Positions 1 through 8,463 of a stretch of 64,000 bases of DNA are shown here, piece after piece. This stretch comes from Holophagales bacterium (lineage in GTDB: Bacteria > Acidobacteriota > Thermoanaerobaculia > Multivoradales > JAGPDF01), in NCBI GenBank assembly GCA_016699405.1, contig CP064972.1, positions 3,875,501 through 3,939,500 of the forward strand. The letters run 5' to 3'. The notes beneath the pieces were generated by a model, which worked only from the letters and a program-made list of their open reading frames with translations, was not told where the DNA came from and made no database searches. Each line of letters opens with the position of its first letter. The stretch's first letter is position 1. The position numbers and the translations under genes are program-made.

Positions 1-487
1 CGCGACGCGCCGCGACGAGCGCGGTGAAAGTGGCCAGCGACCCGCCGGTGGCGAGATAGCCACCGCTTGCCGCCGGCAGGCCGGCGAGGCCGCAGAGCCA
101 GCGGACGACGTTCGTCTCCAACTGCACCAGCGCGGGAGACGCCTGCCAGACCCCGACGTAGCGGTTCGTCGCGGCGGCGATCAGTTCCGCCATCGCCGAG
201 GTGAAGATGCCACCGCCGGGAATGTAGGCGACGTAGCCCGGGCCCGCCGTGTTGAAGCTCTTCGGGATCGCCCGCTCGAAGAGCAGGTCGAGGATCTCGG
301 CAACCGGACGGCCGTACTCCGGCGGCACCGGCTCGGCGAGGGCGCGCGCCAGGTCGGCCGCGCCGCCGACGTCGGCCGCCGGCTGGGTCGCCAGCGACGC
401 GAGGTGGCCGACGACCCGTCGCCCGACCTCGTCGAGAAGTCGCTCCATCTCGGGAACCGAGAGCTCCAGGGGCAGATCGGCTGGCAT
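1..487 (-). CDS. Group II PLP-dependent decarboxylase, N-terminal part (truncated by window edge)
   Basis: This is the first ~162 residues of a pyridoxal-phosphate group II decarboxylase of the aromatic-L-amino-acid/glutamate decarboxylase type. The start is ATG at 487, giving MPADLPLELSVPEMERLL. Recognisable family stretches are PPEYGRPVAEILDLLFE, FNTAGPGYVAYIPGGGIF and ATNRYVGVWQASPALVQLE, which runs into an ASGGYLATGGSLATFTAL segment, the usual substrate/PLP-proximal region. The catalytic lysine lies beyond the window, so substrate specificity cannot be judged. It is divergent from the PAS gene at 601; the 113-bp gap should hold both promoters, and a TACTAT at 526-531 could serve as a -10 for the plus strand. 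Confidence 0.85.
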   Translation of the reverse strand, partial: MPADLPLELSVPEMERLLDEVGRRVVGHLASLATQPAADVGGAADLARALAEPVPPEYGRPVAEILDLLFERAIPKSFNTAGPGYVAYIPGGGIFTSAMAELIAAATNRYVGVWQASPALVQLETNVVRWLCGLAGLPAASGGYLATGGSLATFTALVAARR

Positions 488-600
488 CGCGTGGGAGAGA
501 CGGGCGGGCCCCGCCTTCGTTCTCTTACTATAGCTGGCCGACCAGGTCGCACCGGCCTGGCGTTTCCGCGGGGTGCCCCGCGCGAGCCGAGGAGCGCGAG

Positions 601-942
601 ATGGTTGAAGGTGCCTGGGCCAAGGAGCTGCCGTTCGCGATCACCGTCTGCGACCGCGAGGGCGTGACCCTCGAGATGAACGATCGTGCCGCGCAGACGC
701 ATGCAAAGGACGGAGGACGCGAGCTGATCGGCAAGAGCCTCGTCGACTGTCACCCCGAGCCCGCCCGCCATCGCCTCCTCGAGCTCCTCCAGAGCGGTCA
801 GCTCAACGTCTACACCATCGAGAAGGACGGGGTGAAGAAGCTCATCTACCAGTCCCCCTGGTACCGGGACGGCGTCTACCAGGGCCTGGTCGAGCTCTCG
901 CTCCCCATCCCGTTCGAGCTGCCCCACTTCGTCCGCGGCTGA
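601..942 (+). CDS. Stand-alone PAS domain protein
   Basis: A 113-residue protein that is essentially one PAS fold: LPFAITVCDREGVTLEMNDRA is the typical first strands of a PAS sensor, followed by a GRELIGKSLVDCHPEP turn and the closing beta strands around YTIEKDGVKKLIYQSPWY and GLVELSLPIP. There is no attached kinase, cyclase or DNA-binding domain, no signal peptide and no membrane segment, so it is a cytoplasmic single-domain sensor or adaptor of unknown ligand. A GAGGAG ribosome site precedes the ATG. It is followed after 48 bp by lysA, which seems to have its own promoter, so I do not infer a shared pathway. Confidence 0.8.
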   Translation: MVEGAWAKELPFAITVCDREGVTLEMNDRAAQTHAKDGGRELIGKSLVDCHPEPARHRLLELLQSGQLNVYTIEKDGVKKLIYQSPWYRDGVYQGLVELSLPIPFELPHFVRG

Positions 943-978
943 GCGGCGGGGCCGGCGCGGCGCACGCGCCCCCGCCGC

Positions 979-984
979 TATACT
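979..984 (+). promoter_or_regulatory. Probable -10 box of a leaderless lysA transcript
   Basis: TATACT lies six bases before the lysA ATG at 991, so transcription would begin at or next to the start codon. No Shine-Dalgarno sequence is seen before the ATG. No clear -35 hexamer is visible, so this is a suggestion based on spacing. Confidence 0.45.
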
Positions 985-990
985 CGCCGC

Positions 991-2394
991 ATGAATCCCT
1001 TTCAATGGCGCGACGGCCATCTGCACGCCGACGAGATCCCCGTCGAGGCGATCGCCGCGGCGGTCGGCACACCCACCTACATCTACTCGGCGACGGCGAT
1101 CCGCGAGTCGTACCGGCGCCTGCATACGGCCTTCGCACCGCTCGGCGCGCACCTCCACTTCGCCGTCAAGTCGAGCCCCAACCTGCACCTCTGCCGGCTG
1201 CTGCACTCGCTCGGCGCCGGCATGGACGTCGTCTCCGGCGGCGAGCTCGAGCGCGCCTGGCTTTCGGGTACGCCGATGGCCGACATCGTCTTCGCCGGGG
1301 TCGGCAAGAGCGACGACGAGATCCGCGCCGCGCTCGACGGCCGCTTCGCCCTGGTGAGCGCGGCGACCGCCGCCAACTTCGGCCGGCCCGACCCCAAGGG
1401 CCGCGGCACCGTCGGTCGCTTCAACGTCGAGTCGGAGAGCGAGCTCTCGCGCATCGCCGCACTGGCCGCCGAGCTCGGCGTGCGCGCCCGCTTCTGCCTG
1501 CGGGTCAACCCGAACGTCGACCCGCACACCCACGAGTACACGACGACGGGGAAGAAGGAGAACAAGTTCGGCATCGATGCCGACCGCATCGTCGAGGTGG
1601 TCGGCCGCTTCGCCGGCGAGCCCGGCCTCGCTTTCGAGGGGCTGCACCTGCACATCGGCTCGCCGGTGCCGCAGGTCGAGCCGTACGCCGAAGCGATCGC
1701 GGTCGCCTTCGGGCTCATGGACGAGCTGGCGCGGCGCGGCCATCCGGTCTCGACGCTCAACCTCGGCGGTGGCTGGCCGATCCCCTACACCGAAGGGTCG
1801 GTCGCCCCGCTCGAGGCGTTCGGCGAGCGGCTCGTGCCGCTGCTCGCCGAGCGCGCCGCCGCCGGCCTGCAGATCCTCCTCGAGCCCGGCCGTTCGATCC
1901 TCGCCAACTCCGGCCTGCTGCTCGCCCGCGTGCAACACGTCAAGCACGGACGGGCGAAGAACTTCGTCATCTGCGACGGTGGCATGCACGTGTTGATCCG
2001 CCCGGCGCTCTACAAGGCGTTCCACTTCGTCTGGCCGGTCGACTGGGAAGGGCCGACGCCACGCTGGATCGAGGACGCGACGACCGACGAGCGACTCGAC
2101 CGCGACGCCCTCGAGGTCTGCGACCTGGTCGGTCCGATCTGCGAGACCGGCGACTTCCTCGCCCGCGATCGCGCGCTGCCGAAGATGCGCCAGGGGGACC
2201 TGGTCGCCGTCTTCTCCGCCGGTGCCTACGGCATGTCGATGGCGTCGAACTACAACGACCACGGCCGCCCGGCCGAGGTGCTGGTCGAAGGGAGCCGGGC
2301 CACGCTGATCAATCGACGGCAGGAGCTCGCCGCCATCCTCGCCACCGAAGCCGAAGTGGGCGAGCTCGAGCTCGGCCCGGTGGTCACCTGGTGA
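991..2394 (+). CDS. lysA: Diaminopimelate decarboxylase
   Basis: Catalyses the last step of lysine synthesis, meso-diaminopimelate to L-lysine plus CO2, in the cytoplasm. It is a fold-type III PLP enzyme of 467 residues. The Schiff-base lysine is K60 in HFAVKSSPN. The family motifs follow in order: GAGMDVVSGGEL, the LHLHIGSPV histidine motif, LNLGGGWPIPY, the phosphate-binding EPGRSI, and the GPICETGD active-site cysteine loop from the partner subunit, with FSAGAYG near the end. Length is a little above the usual 410-430. The stop codon overlaps the GTG start of the downstream lipoprotein (GTGA), so the two are translationally coupled. Confidence 0.95.
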   Translation: MNPFQWRDGHLHADEIPVEAIAAAVGTPTYIYSATAIRESYRRLHTAFAPLGAHLHFAVKSSPNLHLCRLLHSLGAGMDVVSGGELERAWLSGTPMADIVFAGVGKSDDEIRAALDGRFALVSAATAANFGRPDPKGRGTVGRFNVESESELSRIAALAAELGVRARFCLRVNPNVDPHTHEYTTTGKKENKFGIDADRIVEVVGRFAGEPGLAFEGLHLHIGSPVPQVEPYAEAIAVAFGLMDELARRGHPVSTLNLGGGWPIPYTEGSVAPLEAFGERLVPLLAERAAAGLQILLEPGRSILANSGLLLARVQHVKHGRAKNFVICDGGMHVLIRPALYKAFHFVWPVDWEGPTPRWIEDATTDERLDRDALEVCDLVGPICETGDFLARDRALPKMRQGDLVAVFSAGAYGMSMASNYNDHGRPAEVLVEGSRATLINRRQELAAILATEAEVGELELGPVVTW

Positions 2395-3668
2395 GAGCCC
2401 GGTCGCTCGTGGCCGCGGCGTTGCTCGCCGGCTGCGCCTCGACTCCGCCCGGCACGATGCCTGCCTCCCGCTCCACCGATCCCGCCCTCGACGCGGCGGG
2501 CGAGCCGCTCCGCCATCTCCTGACCTCGCGGCCGGCGCTGCGCGACGCGGTGGCTCGCGCCGCCGAGCTCCGGCTGCAGGTCGTCCTCGGCGTGATCGAG
2601 CCGGGAAGCGACGGCCGCCCGGTGCTCCGCCAGCACACCTATCGGGCGGGCGCCGAGTACTTCTACCCGGCGAGCGCGGTGAAGCTCTTCGCCGCCGTCG
2701 CCGCGCTCGAACGACTGCACGAGCTCGCCGACGAGAGCGGCCTGCCGGTCGATGTCGACACGCCGCTCGCCTTCTCGCCGCTCTTCCCCGGCGAGACCGT
2801 GCGCGACGCCGACCCGACCAACCTCGCCGGCGGCACGATCACCGTCCGACACGAGCTGCGCAAGCTCTTCCTGGTCTCCGACAACGAGGCGTTCAACCGG
2901 CTCTACGAGCTCGTCGGGCAGGACCGGCTTGCCGCCTCCCTCGCCCGCGCCGGGCTCGGCACGGCGCGCCTCGTGCATCGCCTGTCGGTGGTGCGCACGG
3001 CGGAGGAGAACCGCCAGATGCCACGCGTCGAGCTCCGCGTGCCGCCGGAGGACGGCGGCCCGCTCGTGCTCCCCGAGCGGCGCACGGCGCCACTCCCTCC
3101 GCCGCCGCCCGTGCCCGGGCTCGCCGTCGGCACCGCCTATTTCGCCGGCGACCAGAAGCTCGCCGGTCCGATGGACTTCGCGCCGAAGAACCGCTTCAGC
3201 CTGGTCGACCTCCAGCGCGGGCTCTGTGCCGTGGTGCGCCCCGACGTCGACTGCGGCGGCGCGGCGTACTCACTCACCGACGCCGATCGCGCGCTGCTGC
3301 ACGAAGCGATGAGTCAGTTCCCGCGCCAGTCGGCCAACCCGGTCTACGACCCGGCCGCATACCCGGACTCCTGGTCGAAGCTCCTCCTGCCGGGCCTCGA
3401 GAAGCGTCTGCCGCGCGACCGATTCCGCATCGACAACAAGTTCGGTCAGGCCTACGGCTTCTCCACCGAGAACGCCTGGGTCGTCGACGCGGCGACCGGC
3501 CGTGGCTTCTTCCTCGCCGCGACCCTCTACACCAACGCCGACGGCGTGCTCAACGACGACGCCTACGACTACGCGAGCGTCGCCACGCCGTTCTTCACCG
3601 CGCTCGGCGAATCGCTGGCGGAGTGGTTCTGGCCGGAGGGCGCGAGCGCTCAGCCGAAGAACAGGTAG
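2391..3668 (+). CDS. Class A beta-lactamase-like serine hydrolase, lipoprotein
   Basis: A 425-residue lipoprotein. The GTG start at 2391 overlaps the lysA stop and gives MRARSLVAAALLAGCAS, a clean lipobox with Cys15. Three penicillin-binding/beta-lactamase motifs are visible: SAVK (S95, K98) as SxxK, SDN at 163-165, and KFG at 350-352 in the KTG position. A proline-rich loop (about 232-245) sits between the second and third motifs. Such proteins may be beta-lactamases or transpeptidase/carboxypeptidase relatives; the KFG variant and the long inserts make hydrolysis of beta-lactams uncertain. Its 3' end overlaps the convergent SpmAB gene by 19 bases. Confidence 0.8.
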   Translation: MRARSLVAAALLAGCASTPPGTMPASRSTDPALDAAGEPLRHLLTSRPALRDAVARAAELRLQVVLGVIEPGSDGRPVLRQHTYRAGAEYFYPASAVKLFAAVAALERLHELADESGLPVDVDTPLAFSPLFPGETVRDADPTNLAGGTITVRHELRKLFLVSDNEAFNRLYELVGQDRLAASLARAGLGTARLVHRLSVVRTAEENRQMPRVELRVPPEDGGPLVLPERRTAPLPPPPPVPGLAVGTAYFAGDQKLAGPMDFAPKNRFSLVDLQRGLCAVVRPDVDCGGAAYSLTDADRALLHEAMSQFPRQSANPVYDPAAYPDSWSKLLLPGLEKRLPRDRFRIDNKFGQAYGFSTENAWVVDAATGRGFFLAATLYTNADGVLNDDAYDYASVATPFFTALGESLAEWFWPEGASAQPKNR

Positions 3669-4879
3669 CAGACGAAGATCGAGCCGAGGAAGCCGCCGAG
3701 GTCGGCGAGCAGGCCGCATGGGATGGCGTGCCGCTCGCGCTTGATGCCCACCGAACCGAAGTAGACGGCCATGATGTAGAAGGTCGTCTCGCTGCTGCCC
3801 TGGACGACGCTCACCAGCCGCCCGGCGAACGAGTCGGCGCCGTGCGATTTCATCGTCTCGATCATCATGCCGCGCGCCCCGCTGCCGGAGAGCGGACGCA
3901 TCAGCATCGTCGGCACCCCGTCGACCCAGCGGGCGTCCCAGCCGATCGCCGCCACCGCCGAACGCAGGCCGTTGATCGCCAGGTCGAGGACGCCGCTCGC
4001 CCGCAGGATGCCGATCGCCACCAGCATCGCCACGAGGTAGGGGATGATCCCGACCGCCACCTGGAACCCCTCCTTGGCGCCGGTGACGAACGACTCGTAG
4101 ACCGGAACCTTCTTGCGCAGCGCGGCGAGGATGAAGACGGCGATCAGGCAGAAGATGAAGATGTTCGAGACGATCGACGACTGCCGTTCGAGCTCCCCCT
4201 TGGGAAGGCTGCCGAAGTAGAGCACCATCGACACGACGACGCCGGCGATCCCGCCGAAGTAGGCGAGCAGCACGGGGTCGGCGAACTTCATCCGGTGGAT
4301 CGTGCCGGTCACCAGGATGCCCATCGTCGCCGAGCAGAAGGTGGCGATGAGCAGCGGGATGAAGACGTCGGTCGGGTCGGCGGCGCCGAGCTGCGCCCGG
4401 TAGACGAAGATCGAGATCGGGATCAGGGTGAGCGCCGAGGTGTTGAGCACCAGGAAGAGGATCTGATCGTTGGTCGCCGTCTCCGGGTCCGGGTTGAGCG
4501 ACTGCAGCTCCTTCATCGCCTTGAGGCCGAGCGGCGTGGCGGCGTTGTCGAGGCCGAGCATGTTGGCGGCGATGTTCATCACCATCGCGCCCATCGCCGG
4601 GTGACCCTTCGGCACGCCGGGGAAGAGGCGCCGCAGTAGCGGGCCGAACGCCCAGGCGACGGCGTCGATCGCTCCGCCGAGCTCGCCGAGCTTCATCACG
4701 CCGAGCCAGAGACACATCATGCCGGTCAGGCCGAGCGAAATCTCGAAGCCGGTCTTCGCCATCTCGAACGCCGCGGTGACCATCGCCGCCCAGACCGTGT
4801 AGTCGCCGCCGAGGAACGATTTGCCGGCCGCCGCGACCAGGGCGATGAGGAAGAACGAGGCCCAGATCTTGTTGAGCAT
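3650..4879 (-). CDS. Nucleoside-recognition (Gate) membrane protein, SpmA-SpmB fusion
   Basis: A 409-residue polytopic inner-membrane protein combining the two Gate/nucleoside-recognition domains that Bacillus encodes separately as SpmA and SpmB. The first half carries GLTGMMCLWLGVMKLGE and HPAMGAMVMNIAANMLGLDNAATPLG, typical of SpmA. The second half carries GAKEGFQVAVGIIPYLVAML and the SpmB-like MRPLSGSGARG and GSSETTFYI. Fused forms occur widely in non-sporulating bacteria, so the sporulation name should not be taken as a function; the transported substrate is unknown. GGGAG lies five bases before the ATG. It follows the M20D amidohydrolase by 30 bases and probably forms an operon with it. 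Confidence 0.88.
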   Translation of the reverse strand: MLNKIWASFFLIALVAAAGKSFLGGDYTVWAAMVTAAFEMAKTGFEISLGLTGMMCLWLGVMKLGELGGAIDAVAWAFGPLLRRLFPGVPKGHPAMGAMVMNIAANMLGLDNAATPLGLKAMKELQSLNPDPETATNDQILFLVLNTSALTLIPISIFVYRAQLGAADPTDVFIPLLIATFCSATMGILVTGTIHRMKFADPVLLAYFGGIAGVVVSMVLYFGSLPKGELERQSSIVSNIFIFCLIAVFILAALRKKVPVYESFVTGAKEGFQVAVGIIPYLVAMLVAIGILRASGVLDLAINGLRSAVAAIGWDARWVDGVPTMLMRPLSGSGARGMMIETMKSHGADSFAGRLVSVVQGSSETTFYIMAVYFGSVGIKRERHAIPCGLLADLGGFLGSIFVCYLFFG

Positions 4880-4909
4880 CGAGACTCCCGGAGGATGCCC
4901 GCAGCCGCC

Positions 4910-6178
4910 TCAGCGTGACGCGGCGAGCGCGGCGAAGGCGTTGAGGACGTTGCGGACCTGGAGCGCCGCGCCGTAGGCCATCGCGCGCTCGTCGACGTCG
5001 AACAGCTCGTGGTGCACGGGGTGGACGATTCCCGCCGCCTCGTTGCGCACCCCGAGCGAGTAGAAGGCGCCGGGGACGTGGCTCAGGTAGAAGCCGAAGT
5101 CCTCGACCCCCATGTTGGGTCGCTGCACGACGACGATCCCCTCCTCACCCAGCAGCTCGCCGGCACTGTGTCGCACGACGTCGACCATCTCGTCGGCGTT
5201 GACCAGCGGGTCGTAGCTCGGCTCGATGACCACCTCGGCGCGCGCGCCGAACCCCGACGCGACGCCTTCGGCGACTTCGCGCACCCGGCGCAGGACGAGC
5301 GCCCGCGTGGTGTTGTCGAGCGTGCGCACGGTGCCGACCATCTCGACTCGCGCAGCGACGATGTTGCCCTGGGTGCCGCCGGAGATCGTGCCGAGCGTGA
5401 CCACGGCGCTGGCGCGCGCGTCGACGTTGCGGCTCACCACGCTCTGCAGCGCGCTGACCACCTGCGCGGCGACGACGATGGCGTCGACGCCGGAGGAGGG
5501 ATAGGCGCCGTGACAGGAGCGACCGTGGACGACGATCTTCAGGTTGTCGGACGAGGCGTTGCGTTGGCCGTACTTCAGGCCGACGGTGCCGACCTCCATC
5601 CCGGGGTCGACGTGCAGACCGAAGATCGCCGCGACGGGCGGGTCGGCGAGGACGCCCTGCTCGACCAGCAGCCGCGCGCCGCCGACCGTCTCTTCGGCCG
5701 GCTGGAAGATCAGCTTGACGGGACCGGCGAGCTCCGCGGCCCGTTCGCCGAGCAGACGCGCTGCGCCGAGCAGCACCGCCGTGTGGACGTCGTGGCCGCA
5801 GGCGTGCATCTTCCCGTCGTGGAAGGAACGGTAGGGCACGTCCTTGCCGTCGTGCAGCGGCAGGGCGTCGAGGTCGGCCCGCAAGGCGACCGCCGGGCCG
5901 GACGACCGCCCGGCGATCGTGCCGACGACGCCGGTGCCGGCAAGCCCCCCGACGAACGGGATGCCCAGCTCGTCGAGGCGCGCCTCGACGCGACCGCGGG
6001 TCCGGTGCTCCTCGAGGCCGAGCTCCGGATGCTGATGGAGATCGCGGCGGATCTCGACCATCCACGGCAGGATCGCCTGCGCCGCAGCAAGCAGATCGCT
6101 CGCGGCGGAACGAGCCGCGGTGGCAGCGCGGGGCTGGCTCGACGGTTTCGGCATCGGCTGCGAGGTGTCGTCGCTCAC
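4910..6178 (-). CDS. M20D-family amidohydrolase (N-acyl amino acid / hippurate hydrolase type)
   Basis: A 422-residue cytoplasmic metallo-amidohydrolase of the IAA-amino-acid/hippurate hydrolase group. It shows RRDLHQHPELGLEE, the metal-binding CGHDVHTAVLLGAA, KLIFQPAEE, and GLHVDP, and a dimerisation-domain stretch around VHGRSCHGAYPSSGVDAI. GVEDFGFYL and HHELFDVDE near the end match the family C-terminus. The expected reaction is hydrolysis of an N-acyl amino acid; the acyl group cannot be predicted. The first ~30 residues (Ser/Pro/Ala-rich) are not conserved, so a later start is possible. It leads the two-gene unit with the SpmAB fusion. Confidence 0.88.
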   Translation of the reverse strand: MSDDTSQPMPKPSSQPRAATAARSAASDLLAAAQAILPWMVEIRRDLHQHPELGLEEHRTRGRVEARLDELGIPFVGGLAGTGVVGTIAGRSSGPAVALRADLDALPLHDGKDVPYRSFHDGKMHACGHDVHTAVLLGAARLLGERAAELAGPVKLIFQPAEETVGGARLLVEQGVLADPPVAAIFGLHVDPGMEVGTVGLKYGQRNASSDNLKIVVHGRSCHGAYPSSGVDAIVVAAQVVSALQSVVSRNVDARASAVVTLGTISGGTQGNIVAARVEMVGTVRTLDNTTRALVLRRVREVAEGVASGFGARAEVVIEPSYDPLVNADEMVDVVRHSAGELLGEEGIVVVQRPNMGVEDFGFYLSHVPGAFYSLGVRNEAAGIVHPVHHELFDVDERAMAYGAALQVRNVLNAFAALAASR

Positions 6179-6239
6179 GGCCGAGGCCGGCAGAGGCGCG
6201 GCCGTCGACCGCGAGCGACGCTAGCACACCGCAACGCGG

Positions 6240-6755
6240 TCACCACCGCACTTCGAAGACCGCGCGGCAGCCGTTGTCGACCCAGATCTCGTGGCGGTTG
6301 TAGCCCCAGGTGCGTCCGAGCACGCAGGGTGAGCTGCTCAGCCGGTCGACGAGCCGCACCGACGCCCCGCGAGGGATCTCGCACTCCCGGCGACGGTCGC
6401 GATCCGACTCGCAGCGCAGGGTGCGGACCATCTCCCCGGCGCCGCTGCCCGGCCAGACGTCGATGCCGCTCGAGGCCTCGCCCCAGCGCTCGACGCGCAC
6501 GGCGTAGACGCGACCCCGGCCGTCGACCGAGCAGGTGCCGTAGGTGCCGTCGGCGGCGCGCCAATTGAGCGTGTTGCTCACCCCGCGGGCGCCGCTGCGC
6601 GCGTCGTCCCAGCGCGCCTCCTGGTTGACCAGGACGCTCGCCGCGCGCCGGCAGGCCTCGCGCGAGTCCGGCCCGTACTGGGCGATGAGCGGCGCGGTGA
6701 CGAGGGCGACGGCGGAGAGCAGGGCGAGGCGAAGGGCGGGGCGGGGGCGTGGCAT
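6240..6755 (-). CDS. Secreted DUF3011 protein
   Basis: A 171-residue exported protein. GGGAGG seven bases upstream favours the ATG at 6755, giving MPRPRPALRLALLSAVALVTAPLIA, a signal peptide; the frame is open to 6815 but those residues would bury the signal. The C-terminal half is DUF3011: LRCES, then ECEIPRGASVRLVDRLSSSPC, then GRTWGYNRHEIWVDNGC and AVFEVRW. Four conserved cysteines would pair outside the membrane. The function is unknown; DUF3011 proteins are usually periplasmic and small. The middle (SNTLNWRAADGTYGTC) resembles the PepSY-free beta strands often found before DUF3011. Confidence 0.8.
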   Translation of the reverse strand: MPRPRPALRLALLSAVALVTAPLIAQYGPDSREACRRAASVLVNQEARWDDARSGARGVSNTLNWRAADGTYGTCSVDGRGRVYAVRVERWGEASSGIDVWPGSGAGEMVRTLRCESDRDRRRECEIPRGASVRLVDRLSSSPCVLGRTWGYNRHEIWVDNGCRAVFEVRW

Positions 6756-6974
6756 GTCGATCCTCCCGATGGCGTCGGACACGGCAATTCTGCCGCAATC
6801 GACGAGCGGGCGCATCGAGTGCGTCCGTGAAGGCTCCCGCGGCGGGTCCGCCGTGGCCCAGCCGATGGCAACACCGAGAACGACTCGGGAAGGGCGCGGC
6901 GCGACCGGCGCGTGGATTCCGGGCCTGCGACATCGCGCCCGTCGCTGATCCCCCGCTCGACGCTCCTTCCTCCC

Positions 6975-8459
6975 TCAGGCCGGGCTCGCCGGCCCGGTCG
7001 GCTCGCTCCGGCTCCGCCAGCCGGCCGGCAGCGGCGGCGGCGCCGACGAAGACTCCCCGAGCTCGGCGAGACCCGCTTCGCGCCAGTAGAGGACGCAGGC
7101 GCCCTGGCAGACGGCGGCGTCGGAGCAGCCGGCACAACTCGCCGGCATCATCCGCTTGTCGCGGAAGAAGCGCGCCTCGCGCGACTGCCAGACCTCGGCG
7201 AACGGCTGCCGCAGCAGGTTGCCGAGGCTCTCGCCGTGGTCGAAGCTCGAGCACGGCAGCACGTCGCCGGCCGGGTTGACGTGCAGCAGCCCGTCCGCGG
7301 CGGCACAGCCGCGGTTGCCCAGACCGTGGGCGACGGTGTTGAACAGGCAGAGCGGCAGCGGCGAGTACCAGATGATCTCGAGGCCACGCTCCTCGGCCCG
7401 GCGGCGTGCCGCGAGCACGCGCTCGCCGATCTCGGAGTAGGAGACGGCGACCGTCTCGTCCTGGCGTGCCGAGCCGCAGGGGATGACGAGGTTCATCGTC
7501 AGCCGTGCGAGCCCGCGTCGCGCCGCCTCGTCGACGATCTCCTCCACCCGCTCGACGTTGCCGCGGCTCACCGTGGTGTTGGTGTGCACCCGGATGCCCT
7601 GCGACCGCAGGCGATCGACCGCCTCCCAAAGCCGCGCGAACGCCCCCGGTCGACCGACCAGGGCGTCGTGGAGTGCGGCGTCCGGTCCTTCGAGCGAGAG
7701 CTGCGCCGAATCGAGCCCGGCGGCGGCGAGCTCGGCAACGCGCGCCTCGTCGAGGCGCTGCCCGTTCGAGATCAGGTTGACCTTGAGCCCGAGCCCCTTG
7801 GCGTGGCGCACGAAGCGCGGCAGCGCCGGCCGCACGGTCGGCTCGCCACCGGTGAAGCTGACGCTCGGACAGCGCGCGTCGCGCGCGATCACCTCGAGCA
7901 CGCGACAGACCTCGTCGTCGCTCATCGTGCGCGACTCGCTCCAGCCTTCCGGCAACCCGACGGCACCGCAGCCGGCATAGCAGAACGAGCAGGTCAGGTT
8001 GCAGCGGTAGGTGAGCGCGACCTCGGCCAGCAGCGGCAGGGTGCAGAAGTCGGCGCGGAACGGCTCGCGGACCACGGCGCGCCGCCCTTCGCCCTCCCCG
8101 ATCGTGCCCTTGAGCCAGGCGGCCAGGTCGGCGAAGAACCAGTGCAGATCGCGTCGCTTGCGGGCATCGTCGCCTTCGCGCGCCAGCACCTCGGCGATGC
8201 CGAGCCGTTCGTCGAGCATCGCCGCGAGCACGCGCATTGCCGTCCGGTTGACCTTGACCGGGCGGTTCGGGACGAGGATGAGGAGCTCGTCCTCGGCCCG
8301 CACACAGAGGTGCGGCCGGGCGCTCGCCACGAGCTCGTCGACCCAGCGGAGGTCGACGGGATGGGGCTGATCGGGGGAGAGCTCGACCCAGAGCGGACCG
8401 TCCGCCGGCGGCTCGCGGTGCCGGCCGTTCCACGCCTCGGCCAGCGCGCGCAGGCCCAT
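6975..8459 (-). CDS. Radical SAM/SPASM enzyme with PqqD-like N-terminal domain (putative peptide maturase)
   Basis: A 494-residue enzyme. Residues ~40-115 look like a PqqD/RiPP-recognition element (ELLILVPNRPVKVNRTAMRVL). The radical SAM core starts with CNLTCSFC (C153, C157, C160), which ligates the SAM-binding 4Fe-4S cluster, and has the SFTGGEPTVRP motif. The C-terminal region is SPASM-like, with cysteines in NRGC, VLPC, SCAGC, AVC and GAC for auxiliary clusters. The ATG at 8459 is four bases after the stop of the preceding membrane gene; upstream in-frame codons would overlap that gene and are unconserved-looking. The architecture is that of PqqE/AnSME-like peptide modifiers. Its likely substrate is the CHSA-repeat protein two genes upstream, which is inference. 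Confidence 0.87.
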   Translation of the reverse strand: MGLRALAEAWNGRHREPPADGPLWVELSPDQPHPVDLRWVDELVASARPHLCVRAEDELLILVPNRPVKVNRTAMRVLAAMLDERLGIAEVLAREGDDARKRRDLHWFFADLAAWLKGTIGEGEGRRAVVREPFRADFCTLPLLAEVALTYRCNLTCSFCYAGCGAVGLPEGWSESRTMSDDEVCRVLEVIARDARCPSVSFTGGEPTVRPALPRFVRHAKGLGLKVNLISNGQRLDEARVAELAAAGLDSAQLSLEGPDAALHDALVGRPGAFARLWEAVDRLRSQGIRVHTNTTVSRGNVERVEEIVDEAARRGLARLTMNLVIPCGSARQDETVAVSYSEIGERVLAARRRAEERGLEIIWYSPLPLCLFNTVAHGLGNRGCAAADGLLHVNPAGDVLPCSSFDHGESLGNLLRQPFAEVWQSREARFFRDKRMMPASCAGCSDAAVCQGACVLYWREAGLAELGESSSAPPPLPAGWRSRSEPTGPASPA

Positions 8460-8463
8460 CGGC

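Noticed and set aside
3650..4879. Sporulation role from the SpmA/SpmB names
   Set aside because: No sporulation genes are nearby, and fused nucleoside-recognition proteins are common in non-spore-formers.
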